NCBI GenBank assembly: GCA_900323505.1
Contig: OOIN01000006.1
Coordinates: forward strand, 434,001 to 498,000
DNA: 64,000 bases
Source of the DNA: Ustilago trichophora
Taxonomy: Eukaryota > Basidiomycota > Ustilaginomycetes > Ustilaginales > Ustilaginaceae
Reading direction: 5' to 3'
Shown here one piece after another: positions 20,222 through 29,161 of this stretch. The notes below the pieces were generated by a model that saw only the letters and a list, made by a program, of their open reading frames with translations, was not told the DNA's origin and ran no database searches. Within the stretch, counting starts at the first letter, position 1; each line of letters begins with the position of its first letter. The translations under genes were made by a program, and so were the position numbers.

Positions 20222-20612
20222 TTCCACCCCACACATCCAGAAGAGAACACACCATCAAAGGTGTGCTTAACTTTCAACCTATAGTTCTATATAGCTTTTC
20301 TCTCTCTCTCCATATTCTCGGCTTTTGTCCCGCGCTTCGTTCTCTGTCTCTATTGTCGTGCTGTCGTGGGGTTTCCCCCCTCACACACATCTCTCACACA
20401 CTCTTTTTAGATTCAATCACACCTCCGACTCTCGTTGATTCCGTTCCTGTTGCCGTTTTTGGTCGTGCCATCTTAACTCTCTGTCGTTTCGTTCCCACGC
20501 TGCCTCTGCGTGTGGATGTGTGTCGTTTGTGCTCGCAAGCTGGTATGTAAGAGTTGATTGGTGTGTGGTTTTGAAAGTGGTGACATTGTATCATGCTATG
20601 AGAGTACCTTTT
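20222..20612. other. Convergent 3' spacer
   Basis: T/C-rich 3' sequence of the secreted protein gene faces the end of the FAM210-like gene. Nothing coding was recognised. Confidence 0.6.
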
Positions 20613-21401
20613 TTACTGATGCTTTGCGGTCTCTTTGGCTGCATTTCTCTTGATGACGTCCTGAATGGCCTTGTCAGCCGCCTTTCTGCCAACCTGCGCC
20701 TTAACTTGATGATTTGCCTTGGCCCACCCCATCCTGACCAACCATTTGACAAAGCTCGGTGTGACAGCTGCTGTAAATGCCACTCTGACCGGCAAGAGTA
20801 GCGTCTTGTGGATTGTATACGCCAACACGGCTTCGGTCCAAATCGTACTGCTTCCCGCGTTCTTGCCAGAGTTGGAATCCTGCGAAGTCTCGGGGTCATC
20901 GTGACGTGCTTCCAGACCGATGCTCTTGCGAAGCGATGCTTCGAGGGAACGAATGTGGTCTGCTCCCAACAGGTGGATTGCGAGGAACGTCAGAGAGAAA
21001 TCGACGGTGGAGGCGGCAAGATAGACTCCAAGGGCCCACCAGCCATAGCGACGGGTGAGGAACTTTAAACGCTCTCGGAAGGATGCTTTCGGTGGTGGGC
21101 TGTCTGGGTCTGGCTCTTGTTGCTCTGACTTGTTCTCGGACTTTGAAGAGGAAGAAGATGATGAGGTGGCATTGGTGGTGGTCGAGGCGAGGGTTGGTCG
21201 AGTGGTGTGGAGTGACCGCAAAGAGGCGCTGATCGAAGGTTGTGCCATGCGACTCGAATTAGGGAAGAGTGTTGTTGATGTGGAAGCGAGTCGCAACGGC
21301 TGGGCGACAGCACTGCTTCGCAGCAACACTGTCGATGATGCAGTTGCTGTAGACCTTGTCGTTGAGGCTAGCAGCCGCCTCGTGGCTACTCTGAGAGACA
21401 T
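20613..21401 (-). CDS. Mitochondrial DUF1279 (FAM210/Nat2-like) membrane protein
   Basis: The 262-residue protein opens with an Arg/Ser/Thr-rich, acid-free presequence (MSLRVATRRLLASTTRS), then a Ser-rich linker. The DUF1279 domain follows from about residue 110: FLTRRYGWWALGVYLAASTVDFSLTFLAIHLLG contains one membrane segment, and TIHKTLLLPVRVAFTAAVTPSFVKWLVRMGW a second hydrophobic part. A basic Ala/Lys-rich helix ends the protein. Relatives include vertebrate FAM210A/B and yeast Nat2, which are mitochondrial; the molecular role is poorly defined. The ATG at 21401 was chosen because it starts the presequence; the frame upstream has no other ATG. Confidence 0.87.
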   Translation of the reverse strand: MSLRVATRRLLASTTRSTATASSTVLLRSSAVAQPLRLASTSTTLFPNSSRMAQPSISASLRSLHTTRPTLASTTTNATSSSSSSSKSENKSEQQEPDPDSPPPKASFRERLKFLTRRYGWWALGVYLAASTVDFSLTFLAIHLLGADHIRSLEASLRKSIGLEARHDDPETSQDSNSGKNAGSSTIWTEAVLAYTIHKTLLLPVRVAFTAAVTPSFVKWLVRMGWAKANHQVKAQVGRKAADKAIQDVIKRNAAKETAKHQ

Positions 21402-22204
21402 GGTGCCTTCGACAAAGATACCTGATCGTAGTACGCCGTGTATCCTTGAGAAAAGGCTTTGATGGATCAAAAGGGAAGTGTGGAAGTGTAAGATGATGTT
21501 TGAAGTAAGAGTCAAGGATGGTCCGCGCAGCAAACGTGTTGTGTTGGACTCTTTCCTTTTCTTTTTTTTTTTTTTTTTTTTTTTTCTTTCTTCGACGTCA
21601 CACCTAATTTTCGCTTAGCACGGAAGGAAAGACGGAGACAGATGCCGAAATAAATCCTTTTTTTTTTTACCCTTCCCTTGCACTCTTGAACAAAAACGTG
21701 CACCTGCGCGTCGTAAGAGAGTGGAGGCTAAGCGTTGTGCTGTGCCCAAACAAGACGTCAACTTGTCTCAAAAGAGGCAAACACGGGCAACTCCGCGGAT
21801 GCCAACCATCCCTTTCGTTCAGAGCATCAGATGCTTCTACGAACGGATGCTTGTAACCGTCCAAGGGAGCGCAGCCTGCACGATGTCCAAAATACGGATC
21901 TCGGTGTTGCGAACAACTCCTTAACAGTCCTTGTACACCACCAAGCTCATCTCAGGACAGCTCCGACCATCCCACACACACTACCCCACACATGCACATG
22001 CGAAGGACAAGGATATAAAAAGAGGTATTCTCCATCCACGCACTCTTGTGTAAAACTAGAGCGGAGGGGCAGGTATGAGCGAACAAAACCAGGATCTCAC
22101 TAGCAAACAGAGGGAGAGAGAGAGAGTAGTGCTGTCGAAGGAATCGTGCAGAAAAGCTGCGACTTGTTGGTGACCAAGTCGAAGGCCAATGGGGATAGAA
22201 AAAT
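21402..22204. other. Tandem spacer upstream of the FAM210-like gene
   Basis: Contains a 24-base T tract and a second T run near 21658. A plus-strand TATAAAA at 22014 faces the 3' end of the next gene but leads to no credible ORF. No gene was recognised. Confidence 0.55.
21562..21585. repeat. T24 homopolymer tract
   Basis: Twenty-four T in a row in the upstream region of the FAM210-like gene. On the coding strand this is a poly(dA) tract, of the kind that can exclude nucleosomes in fungal promoters. Confidence 0.9.
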
Positions 22205-23353
22205 CTACTGATAATGAGCGTGAGAGTACTGGTTTTGCTGGGGGTGTGACATTCCCGCGTGGGCGTATGGGTCTACGCCGTATGGGTTGCCGTTATCAGA
22301 GTATGGGCCACCGCCCGGCGAAGTCTGCATGCCGTACTGATGGCCACCGTACATGTGGTGGTCCTGGTAGTATCCTGCTGCTGGGTCGATGCCGTATCCG
22401 TGATCCATGCCAGGTGGATAGTCGTTGACGCCGTATCCAGCGGGTGGTGCTGCGGCGAGAGCGGTGGTGGAAGCGGTGAAGCTGTCTCTACCCTTCTCGC
22501 CCATCCCTGCACCGTTGCCATCTTGATCATGACCCTCGTTATCAGATTCGTCGCCCATGTCGAATCCTGCACCGCCCGTGCGACGCGCAGGCAGAGGCTG
22601 CATGACGTTGGAATCAGGATCATGTTTGAGTTCGGGCCACTTGATGTCGGCATCGCCATCTTCAAAGTTGCTAAACCTGCGCGTACCGAATTTGAAGTAG
22701 AGGAAGATGAAGGTAGCAAGCACCAACACACCACCTGCGACCGAGACGCCGATGATGAGACCCGTGCTGGCGCCCGATCCGCTGCCGGAGCTGGAATCAG
22801 TGGCGGGCGACGAGGTGGCGGTGGGTGCGGTTGGGGTGGCTTGGACGGTGGCGGTGAGGGTGGTGGTAAGACCGACCGAAGTGGTCATGGAAGCAGATGC
22901 GGACGAAGCAGACGCGCGACTGGCCGAAGCTGCAGAAGCTGACGACCGTAATGCGGCCATCGACGATTCTGCTGCTGCTGCACTAGAGATGGAAGCAGCT
23001 GCAGAGGACGAAGCAGCTGCAGCGATGGACGACGATTCGGCAGCAGCACGCGAGGCAGAAGCCGAAGCGACCGCGGCTGAAGAGGAGGACGCAGCGGCAG
23101 CAGCAGAGGATGAAGCAGCAGCAGCAGAGCTTGCCGAGGCTGTTGGGAACAAGAAGCCAGAGTCGGAAGCAGAGGTACGAGAGGCAGAAGTGGATTCTGA
23201 TGAATCTGGGAAGCCAAAGATGCCACCGAATTGAGGTGATCGTGCGGCGAGTCGGTTGACGTGATCTGGGCGACCTCGCACCTGATGCTGGTTGGCCGAA
23301 ACGGCCGAAGCGGCGACGAGCGCGCTGAGGAGGATGTAGGAAGACGGCTTCAT
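22205..23353 (-). CDS. Single-pass membrane protein with Ser/Ala-rich mucin-like ectodomain (Mid2/Wsc-like architecture)
   Basis: The 382-residue protein has a signal peptide (MKPSSYILLSALVAASAVSA), then a roughly 150-residue ectodomain made almost wholly of Ser, Ala and Thr, suited to heavy O-mannosylation. One transmembrane helix (about 197-220, GLIIGVSVAGGVLVLATFIFLYF) is followed by basic FGTRRF and a cytosolic tail of about 160 residues that becomes rich in Gly, Tyr, His and Pro. No WSC cysteine domain is present, so it is closer to yeast Mid2/Mtl1 in plan, though no sequence motif proves relationship. A cell-wall stress sensor is one reading; a structural mucin is another. It is intronless with a TATA box close to the start. 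Confidence 0.8.
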   Translation of the reverse strand: MKPSSYILLSALVAASAVSANQHQVRGRPDHVNRLAARSPQFGGIFGFPDSSESTSASRTSASDSGFLFPTASASSAAAASSSAAAAASSSSAAVASASASRAAAESSSIAAAASSSAAASISSAAAAESSMAALRSSASAASASRASASSASASMTTSVGLTTTLTATVQATPTAPTATSSPATDSSSGSGSGASTGLIIGVSVAGGVLVLATFIFLYFKFGTRRFSNFEDGDADIKWPELKHDPDSNVMQPLPARRTGGAGFDMGDESDNEGHDQDGNGAGMGEKGRDSFTASTTALAAAPPAGYGVNDYPPGMDHGYGIDPAAGYYQDHHMYGGHQYGMQTSPGGGPYSDNGNPYGVDPYAHAGMSHPQQNQYSHAHYQ

Positions 23354-23393
23354 GGTGAAGGAGATGAAGCAAGCAAGGACGCGTCGGCGATGA

Positions 23394-23399
23394 TATATA
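23394..23399 (-). promoter_or_regulatory. TATA box candidate of the mucin-like membrane protein gene
   Basis: TATATA lies about 41 bases upstream of the start codon, implying a very short leader if used. Next to it (about 23380) is an ACGCGT. Confidence 0.4.
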
Positions 23400-24186
23400 C
23401 GAGAATGGCCGCTCTTATAAAATCGACAGGTCGAGCTTATCTAGATGTTGGCACGACCAAAGCGGGGCTTCTAGACCAGAAAGTTTGTGTTGTGATCGAT
23501 ATTGCGACTGTGCAGATCGATGGGAAAGATGCGATCAACTGTCGAGTAGCGAAGTGGTATGCTTGTCGTGCAGGCTGTGTCGATGGCTTGCAAGATGGAG
23601 TAAGGGCCAAGTGAAGGGGGTCCTGAGATGGAGCCGTGGTGGGCGTGTTTGCGAGTAAAGAAAGTGAATGGCCGAGGCAAAGGCTGCTGGTCTAAGGAGC
23701 CAAGAATGCGGATGTCAAACGGTTGCGAGCTGGTAATGTCGTCAAGACAGAGCAGGTCGGAATGGTGGGTGTAGGACAGGGGGAAAGAGCGAAATCCGAA
23801 AGGGAAGAAAGGAAAAAAAGGAAGGCCGTAGGAGTTGACGTGAAATGAAGGATGATGACGATAAGGAAAGTTGATGATGATGAGGAGAAGAGGTCGGGGA
23901 TCAGATGAGAGAAAGAGAGAGGGGAGAGAGAGAGAGAGAGGGGGAGCGCAGAGTGTGGGTTGGCGTGGTTCGGATGGCTGTGTGCGAGTGTTGCGTCTGG
24001 ACTCGGACCCCTTTCGCTACCTAGCCTGCAGCTTGGGGGGGAAGACAGAAACGGCAGAAAATTGCAACCCAAAGCCTCTGCTTGACCGAGCTGTGCGGTC
24101 TCCTCACTCACTCACTCGCTCGTTCGCCCATTCTATGTAAGATGATTCGCATCATAGTTTAAGCGAGCCAAGGTTGAAGAGCAATG

Positions 24187-24198
24187 TACTGTACAGTA
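24187..24198. promoter_or_regulatory. TACTGTACAGTA perfect palindrome
   Basis: Twelve-base perfect inverted repeat centred on GTAC. It belongs to the TACTGTAC group found in several spacers here. It could be a binding site for a dimeric regulator; no known factor is assigned. Confidence 0.4.
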
Positions 24199-24468
24199 AA
24201 AAGGGGAAAAAAGGTTCTCGCATCATTGAGCACCTGACAACCCGAGATGGCTTTTTCGAAGTGGTCTGCACGCAGCGGAGGCACTTTCTGCAATGCTCAG
24301 TGTGAGGAGGAGCGTTGTGAATGCGAGCCTGTTTTTCGTTTTTGTCTCAAGATTTGGATTTGCACAAGACAGCAACAACCCGGTGCCACATGCCAGCTTT
24401 TTTTTTTTTTTTGGCCCTCGGCTTCTGATTTTCATGCCGCCCCGAACGACAGCAAGCAACCCTTGTGT

Positions 24469-24482
24469 GTACAGTACTGTAC
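24469..24482. promoter_or_regulatory. GTACAGTACTGTAC perfect palindrome
   Basis: Fourteen-base perfect inverted repeat using the same half-site as the element at 24187 but in the opposite arrangement. Function unknown. Confidence 0.4.
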
Positions 24483-25067
24483 GCTCTGCTGTGTATTTTC
24501 CTCTTCTTCGCGAGCCGAAACCAATGAAAAGTGACACAAATGGGTCAGACCAACACCCTCAAATTGTAAATTTTCAAAACACACATTTTGTATTGGATCA
24601 CTTGAACGCTGGCGCCGATTTGAAAAGCAGGCCAATTTAGGGGACCAGACAGCGCCGATCCCGCCAATCTGTGCAGCTGCTCTGCTCATGTGGCATAGGC
24701 GACTCTGACTTGGAGGAGAGAGATGCGCTTGTTGTACGCCGCTCACTCGTATGCAGTCTCCACCGAGGCTGTCTCTATCTAATTGGGAGAAGCCTCTTCC
24801 CTGGAGCGCATGGATACAGATCCTCAGCTCGAGGCTGAAGCTCTCTTCGTGTTGTTCAGACGATGCCGGGACATGTATGGAGGCCAGATACAGCAGCAAC
24901 GAACCCAAGGATGAGTATGAAGAAGAAAAAAAAAAAAAAGAGCGAGGAGAAAAGGGTTCATAGCCGCGTGAGTTTGGCTCTCTCGGAGCCCCAAACAGAT
25001 CAGCAAACCACGAGACACAACACACACTACAAGAGCCTAAACTTTTTGGTTTGGAAGCTGATGTGAT

Positions 25068-25081
25068 GTACTGTACTGTAC
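25068..25081. promoter_or_regulatory. GTACTGTACTGTAC tandem element
   Basis: Two overlapping direct copies of TACTGTAC, about 620 bases upstream of the ceramide synthase start. Third occurrence of the motif in this one spacer. Confidence 0.4.
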
Positions 25082-25701
25082 ATTTTCAGCACAGTCACTA
25101 ACTGTGTCGGATCGCATCACCCGATCGTTTTCAAACCATGTCCTGTTCGCGTTACGCCATCTTCCTCCAGCTCCTTGCAAAGAGTTGTGACTGGAGCTGA
25201 TTGAAAACCAGACATGTGGGTATGCGTGTGTGTTGGTGGTTGGGCTAGTCACAAGACTCGCTAAGAAGAGCTGTACGCCCAACCTTTGCCAAGACCGTTC
25301 GAGCCCCTTGGAGCAAGAAGTCGGGCGGCGTTATATCGGCCTCCAGCAATGCCTCGCTTCAGCGCCCTTCCAGCATTCGACGCTAGTATCCTAGGTCTGC
25401 CAGTGCAAGCGTGTTAAGCTCTGACATCTGACAAATCCTCTTCTCAAATTCAGCTTCGCGATACGCTCTGCAAAGACGCGCCTTGGCGGTGACGCACGGT
25501 GCAGCGAACCTCTTTTTGGTTCAATCCCAAAAATTCGCATCTTTTTCTTTGGCCATGCTGTCTGTCACACAAACACACAAACACACACACGCTTCTGAAT
25601 GCGGCTGCTTCCATCCGTGTCGTGTTGATCTCAAAGCATCAGCACTGCTTCGTTGACCTTTCCTCTTCTCTACATCCATCCTTTCCCACGAACACATCAA
25701 C

Positions 25702-27072
25702 ATGTCGACGGCACCGCCACCCACCCGACCGGGTACAGGTCGCAAACGCGCACCTTCCTTCTCCGAGGCCATCGCTCAGGTTCCTCAGAATGCCAATGCA
25801 CAGGACGAGACTGCCGATCCCGCTGTAGCTGATCGCATCGCTGCTGCTGAAGTCGCTGCCAAGAAGCATCCCGTCGCTGCTTCCACTTCAGCTGCTACAA
25901 AGTCAAAGGGGAAATATCAACATCAAGATGACGAAATCTACCGCTCCCAAGGCCTCCTCAAGGACCTCCTCACCTTCCGATGGATGACGGCTCCCGCGTC
26001 CTCCTTCCAGCTCGCCGCCATCTTTGTCCTTGCCTACTTCAACTGGAACTTCTTCATCGGTACTCCGGAGAACAACCCCATCGCCCCGTTCCTCATGCTG
26101 TCCCACCGAGTGCCTCAATCGCAGGTCATCCTCGACAGTCTCCCACCCAAGGACAACATCCAGCGCGCGCTGCAGAACCTCATCCCTCGCTCTGCCGAGA
26201 GTCATGAGGCCAGGTATCAGAAGGGCTATAATGACCTGCTCTTCCTCGTCTTCTACGTCATTGTATTCTCCTTCCTCCGCCAGTCGACCACACTCTACAT
26301 CTTCAAGCCCTTTGCCAAGTGGTGGGGCATCAAGAGCGAGTCCAAGCAGGCGCGATTCACCGAGCAGGGCTATGCAGTTCTCTACTGGGGCAGTGCTGCT
26401 GCCCTCGGATTGTACGTCATGAGCTTCCAGGACAGCTGGTGGTTCAACCTCGAACATCTCTGGCTCAATTATCCACACTGGCAGATGAGGAGCGAGTTGA
26501 AGCTCTACTACCTGCTCCAGTTTGCCTTTTGGCTTCAACAGGCGCTCGTCATGCTTCTCCGACTCGAAAAGCCGCGCAAGGACTACTACGAGCTCATCGC
26601 ACACCATCTCGTCACTCTTTGGCTCATCGGATGGTCTTACCTCATCAACCTGACCATGATCGGCACCACCGTGTTTGTCTGCATGGACATCCCCGATACC
26701 TGGCTTGGCTTTAGCAAGGCCCTCAACTACATGGGACTCGACAATGTCACCGTGGTCATCTTTGCGCTCTTCATGGTCATCTGGACTTACTTCAGGATCT
26801 ACCTCAGCGCAGCTACGCTTCACTCGGTGTGGTATCAGTTTGAGCTGATCCCCAGGTATGCTAGGGAATGGGAACCGGAGAAGGGCTGGTGGTTGGTCAG
26901 CTGGATGAAGTATCAGATTTTCGCTCCTTTGTTCTTGCTGTTGCTGCTCAATCTGTTCTGGTACGTTCTCATGTGGAGGATCATGCTCCGCGCCATCAGG
27001 GGTGTCGTGGCGGACGAGAGGGAGGATGGCGAGTACGATGATGAGGAAGAGGAGGACAAGAAGAAGCAGTAA
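25702..27072 (+). CDS. LAC1: Ceramide synthase (LAG1/LAC1 family, TLC domain)
   Basis: The 456-residue multi-pass ER protein acylates the sphingoid base with an acyl-CoA to make (dihydro)ceramide. The TLC domain spans about 210-440. It begins with ARFTEQGYAVLYWG and includes WFNLEHLWLNYPH, the catalytic LIAHHLVTLWL with His301-His302, and FVCMDIPDTWLGFSKALNY with the conserved acidic residues. The N-terminal ~70 residues are Ala/Lys-rich and likely cytosolic; the tail is strongly acidic (EDGEYDDEEEEDKKK), ending in basic residues as expected for ER retention. Lag1 and Lac1 cannot be told apart here, so the symbol is by family. The gene is intronless. Confidence 0.93.
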   Translation: MSTAPPPTRPGTGRKRAPSFSEAIAQVPQNANAQDETADPAVADRIAAAEVAAKKHPVAASTSAATKSKGKYQHQDDEIYRSQGLLKDLLTFRWMTAPASSFQLAAIFVLAYFNWNFFIGTPENNPIAPFLMLSHRVPQSQVILDSLPPKDNIQRALQNLIPRSAESHEARYQKGYNDLLFLVFYVIVFSFLRQSTTLYIFKPFAKWWGIKSESKQARFTEQGYAVLYWGSAAALGLYVMSFQDSWWFNLEHLWLNYPHWQMRSELKLYYLLQFAFWLQQALVMLLRLEKPRKDYYELIAHHLVTLWLIGWSYLINLTMIGTTVFVCMDIPDTWLGFSKALNYMGLDNVTVVIFALFMVIWTYFRIYLSAATLHSVWYQFELIPRYAREWEPEKGWWLVSWMKYQIFAPLFLLLLLNLFWYVLMWRIMLRAIRGVVADEREDGEYDDEEEEDKKKQ

Positions 27073-27472
27073 ATGTGGATCAAGATTGGTATCGGTTTTG
27101 TCTATAGTTTGGTATTTTTAATGGAATCGAGCCCTTCCTTTTTCTCTCGGATCTCTTTCCTTAGGCTTGTGATGGGTGCCGAGAAGATTCACGCCAGAGC
27201 TGCTCATCTGCTGTTCCGACCCACGATGGCTGAGACTGCACTGTGCTTGGTAACTTAATGCATGTCATGATTGCATTTCTTGGTGCGCTAGAGCAACACA
27301 ACAGAACCCTGATATACTAAATGTCGAACGGATCTATATCGCAATAGATGAACTGATTCTTTGCTCAGTGTTGCTGATTCTCCGCTGTTATTCCATACCA
27401 AAAAAAAAAACAACAACAATGGTAGTGTCAGCAATCGCTGTTTCAGAACTGTCCATATGGTGTGGGTTTGAC
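27073..27472. other. Convergent 3' spacer of ceramide synthase and SLD5
   Basis: AT-richer sequence with an A10 run and CAACAACAA near 27400-27420. No gene was recognised. Confidence 0.55.
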
Positions 27473-28626
27473 TTACTCTGGCAAGGTGATGTTGTCACAA
27501 TCCTCCAGACAACGGATGAAGACTGGTGCGTCTAGGTCTGGTCCCGGTACTGTCCATTGAATTGTACATGAAACAGAGAAAGTAGTGAGTAAGACGAAGT
27601 GCGAAATATGGAGATGGATGGAGCAGGAGGGTTATGTTCTTACCCATGTTACTGCTACTATTCGACTGTTGGTCTTGCTGTTGCGAAAGTGATTCTTCGG
27701 GACCTGCGTTGAGGTCGTGTAGTTGCTCTGGGAGAAAGCCGAGTACTGCTGATTGAAAGTGATCCTTCTTCAACTGCCAGTATCTGTGCCGTACAACCAC
27801 GCCGATAGCGACTTTTGTCAGCTTCTTCCGTTGGTTGTTCTCCGCACAAAAATGCGATCCGCAAGTTTCGGACCGCTTCGTTAAAAAGAAAAAAAACTTA
27901 CTGAGCGACAAACCTCCCTTCGGTCCCATTCAACTTTCTCCTCTCCCCCGCTCTTCCCTGAACAAACCCGGCATACTTTTGCAACAGATCCATTCTACAC
28001 CGTACGATCTGCTTCAACAACCACTTGGATCGTTCCAAATCGACCTGGACCAAGTTCAACCGCAAAAATTCATCCTCGTTCACTCCTCCACCCTCCTCCT
28101 GATCGTCTGGCATGGTCGAACTTGACGAGAGATGCAAGAGCGAGTCTAGGATACCTTGCTGTTGTTCCATCTGAGATATGAGCGCTTCAAAGGCAGTTGT
28201 GGGGAAGGGTAGAAGCTCGGGTGAGCTCTTTTGACTGCTCATGTACAGGGTGAGTTGTTCAAAGGGGGAAAGGCGGGCTATTGGCGATGTTGGGTTGTAC
28301 GGCCATCCGGTTGAGGTTGCCGAGGTGTAAGATTTGGAGGAGGTGGTGGTTGTGGTGGGATCGGAGGTGGTGCTGCGGAGAAGGGCGTCTATGTCCAGGC
28401 TCGATGGAGGTGCGTCGTTGAAGGCAGATAGTGAAGGGGATAGCGAGCGGCCACCTGCATAGGAGGACGAGGGAGCAAGTGTTCCACCACCAGCGTTTGG
28501 CGGGAGCGATGAGACGGATGCTGGTAAGCGCGATGTAGAGGCGGCATTATGCGAAGCGTACGACTCTTCAAACGTCTCTTCGTCTGCGTCGGCGCCGTCG
28601 TCGATCGAGTAGCGAGGCAGCGGCAT
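27473..28626 (-). CDS. SLD5: GINS complex subunit Sld5 (three exons)
   Basis: Model (minus strand): exon 1 28626-27902, intron 27901-27784 (GTAAGT...CACAG, 118 bases), exon 2 27783-27644, intron 27643-27550 (GTAAGA...GACAG, 94 bases), exon 3 27549-27473; 313 residues. GINS (Sld5, Psf1, Psf2, Psf3) joins Cdc45 and Mcm2-7 in the replicative helicase. The alpha-helical A domain is seen in LNLVQVDLERSKWLLKQIV followed by RCRMDLLQKYAGF, then YWQLKKDHFQSAVLGFLPEQL across the first splice. The B domain at the C-terminus reads PGPDLDAPVFIRCLEDC and ends DNITLPE. All splice phases agree. The first ~130 residues are Ser/Thr/Pro-rich and longer than in yeast Sld5. An MluI-like element lies about 250 bases upstream. 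Confidence 0.9.
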
Positions 28627-29161
28627 CGTGGGCTTCTATCGTATCTGTCAGGTTGCAATCCGCCTGCCTGAAGAATGCGCTGCTGTCTACGTTCGTGCCA
28701 ATGCCAGATGATTTTGACAGAAGAGCGTATGTGCTGATGGCGTTTCCGTAGCTCAAGAAGGGAGAAGCAGAGGAAACAAGATGCCCAACGTCGAAGTCAA
28801 GTAGAAGGCGAAAAGCGTAGATCTGGGATGCCGGTAACAGCTACAAAAGACCAACACTCGCGGACCACTGTACGCGACGCGTTCTTCTTCCCGAATTCCG
28901 ACTTTGCCTCCTGCCTCTCCTTGACTTCTTTCCCTTACACTACACATTCCCATCTTTCAGACGCAAACATGGGTAGAGAGAGACGAAAGGGCTACATTCA
29001 GAGGCGCTAAAAGGTATCATGAGACAGAACCGCAGTAAAAATACAATAGCGACAACCGAGAAACCAAAAAGATCGAGACAAAGTGTGCAAGTACAGGTAC
29101 AGTTTATAAAGATATAGCAAAGGCGGAAGAAGGGAAACAGGGATCCGCGCACTGCATTGCT
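28627..29161. other. Spacer with the SLD5 promoter
   Basis: Tandem spacer between the end of the 1191-residue protein gene and SLD5. Apart from the MCB-like site, nothing was recognised. Confidence 0.55.
28872..28882. promoter_or_regulatory. ACGCGACGCGT, overlapping MluI cell-cycle box-like sites
   Basis: An ACGCGA and an ACGCGT share one base, about 250 bases upstream of SLD5. MCB sites (ACGCGT) bind MBF and drive G1/S transcription of replication genes in fungi. The same nine-base core is upstream of CTF8. Confidence 0.55.

Larger units (their letters stand above)
23354..25701. other. Divergent spacer between the mucin-like gene and ceramide synthase
   Basis: A 2.3-kb spacer without a recognised gene. 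It carries a GA-rich run (about 23860-23945), T15 at 24398, an A run near 24927, and three elaborate TACTGTAC palindromes (24187, 24469, 25069). Reading both strands gave only short ORFs without domains. Confidence 0.55.

Noticed and set aside
20908..21462. Plus-strand frames over the FAM210-like gene
   Set aside because: They overlap a protein with a clear mitochondrial presequence and DUF1279 domain on the minus strand and show no domain themselves.
22014..22176. Plus-strand TATAAAA followed by a 33-codon ORF (ATG at about 22075)
   Set aside because: The peptide is low-complexity (Arg-Glu repeats) and lies at the 3' end of the mucin-like gene. An antisense transcript is possible but no coding gene is supported.
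25280..25330. GTTCGAGCCC resembling a tRNA B box
   Set aside because: The flanking bases do not form a T-stem, and no A box, acceptor stem or anticodon arm could be drawn.
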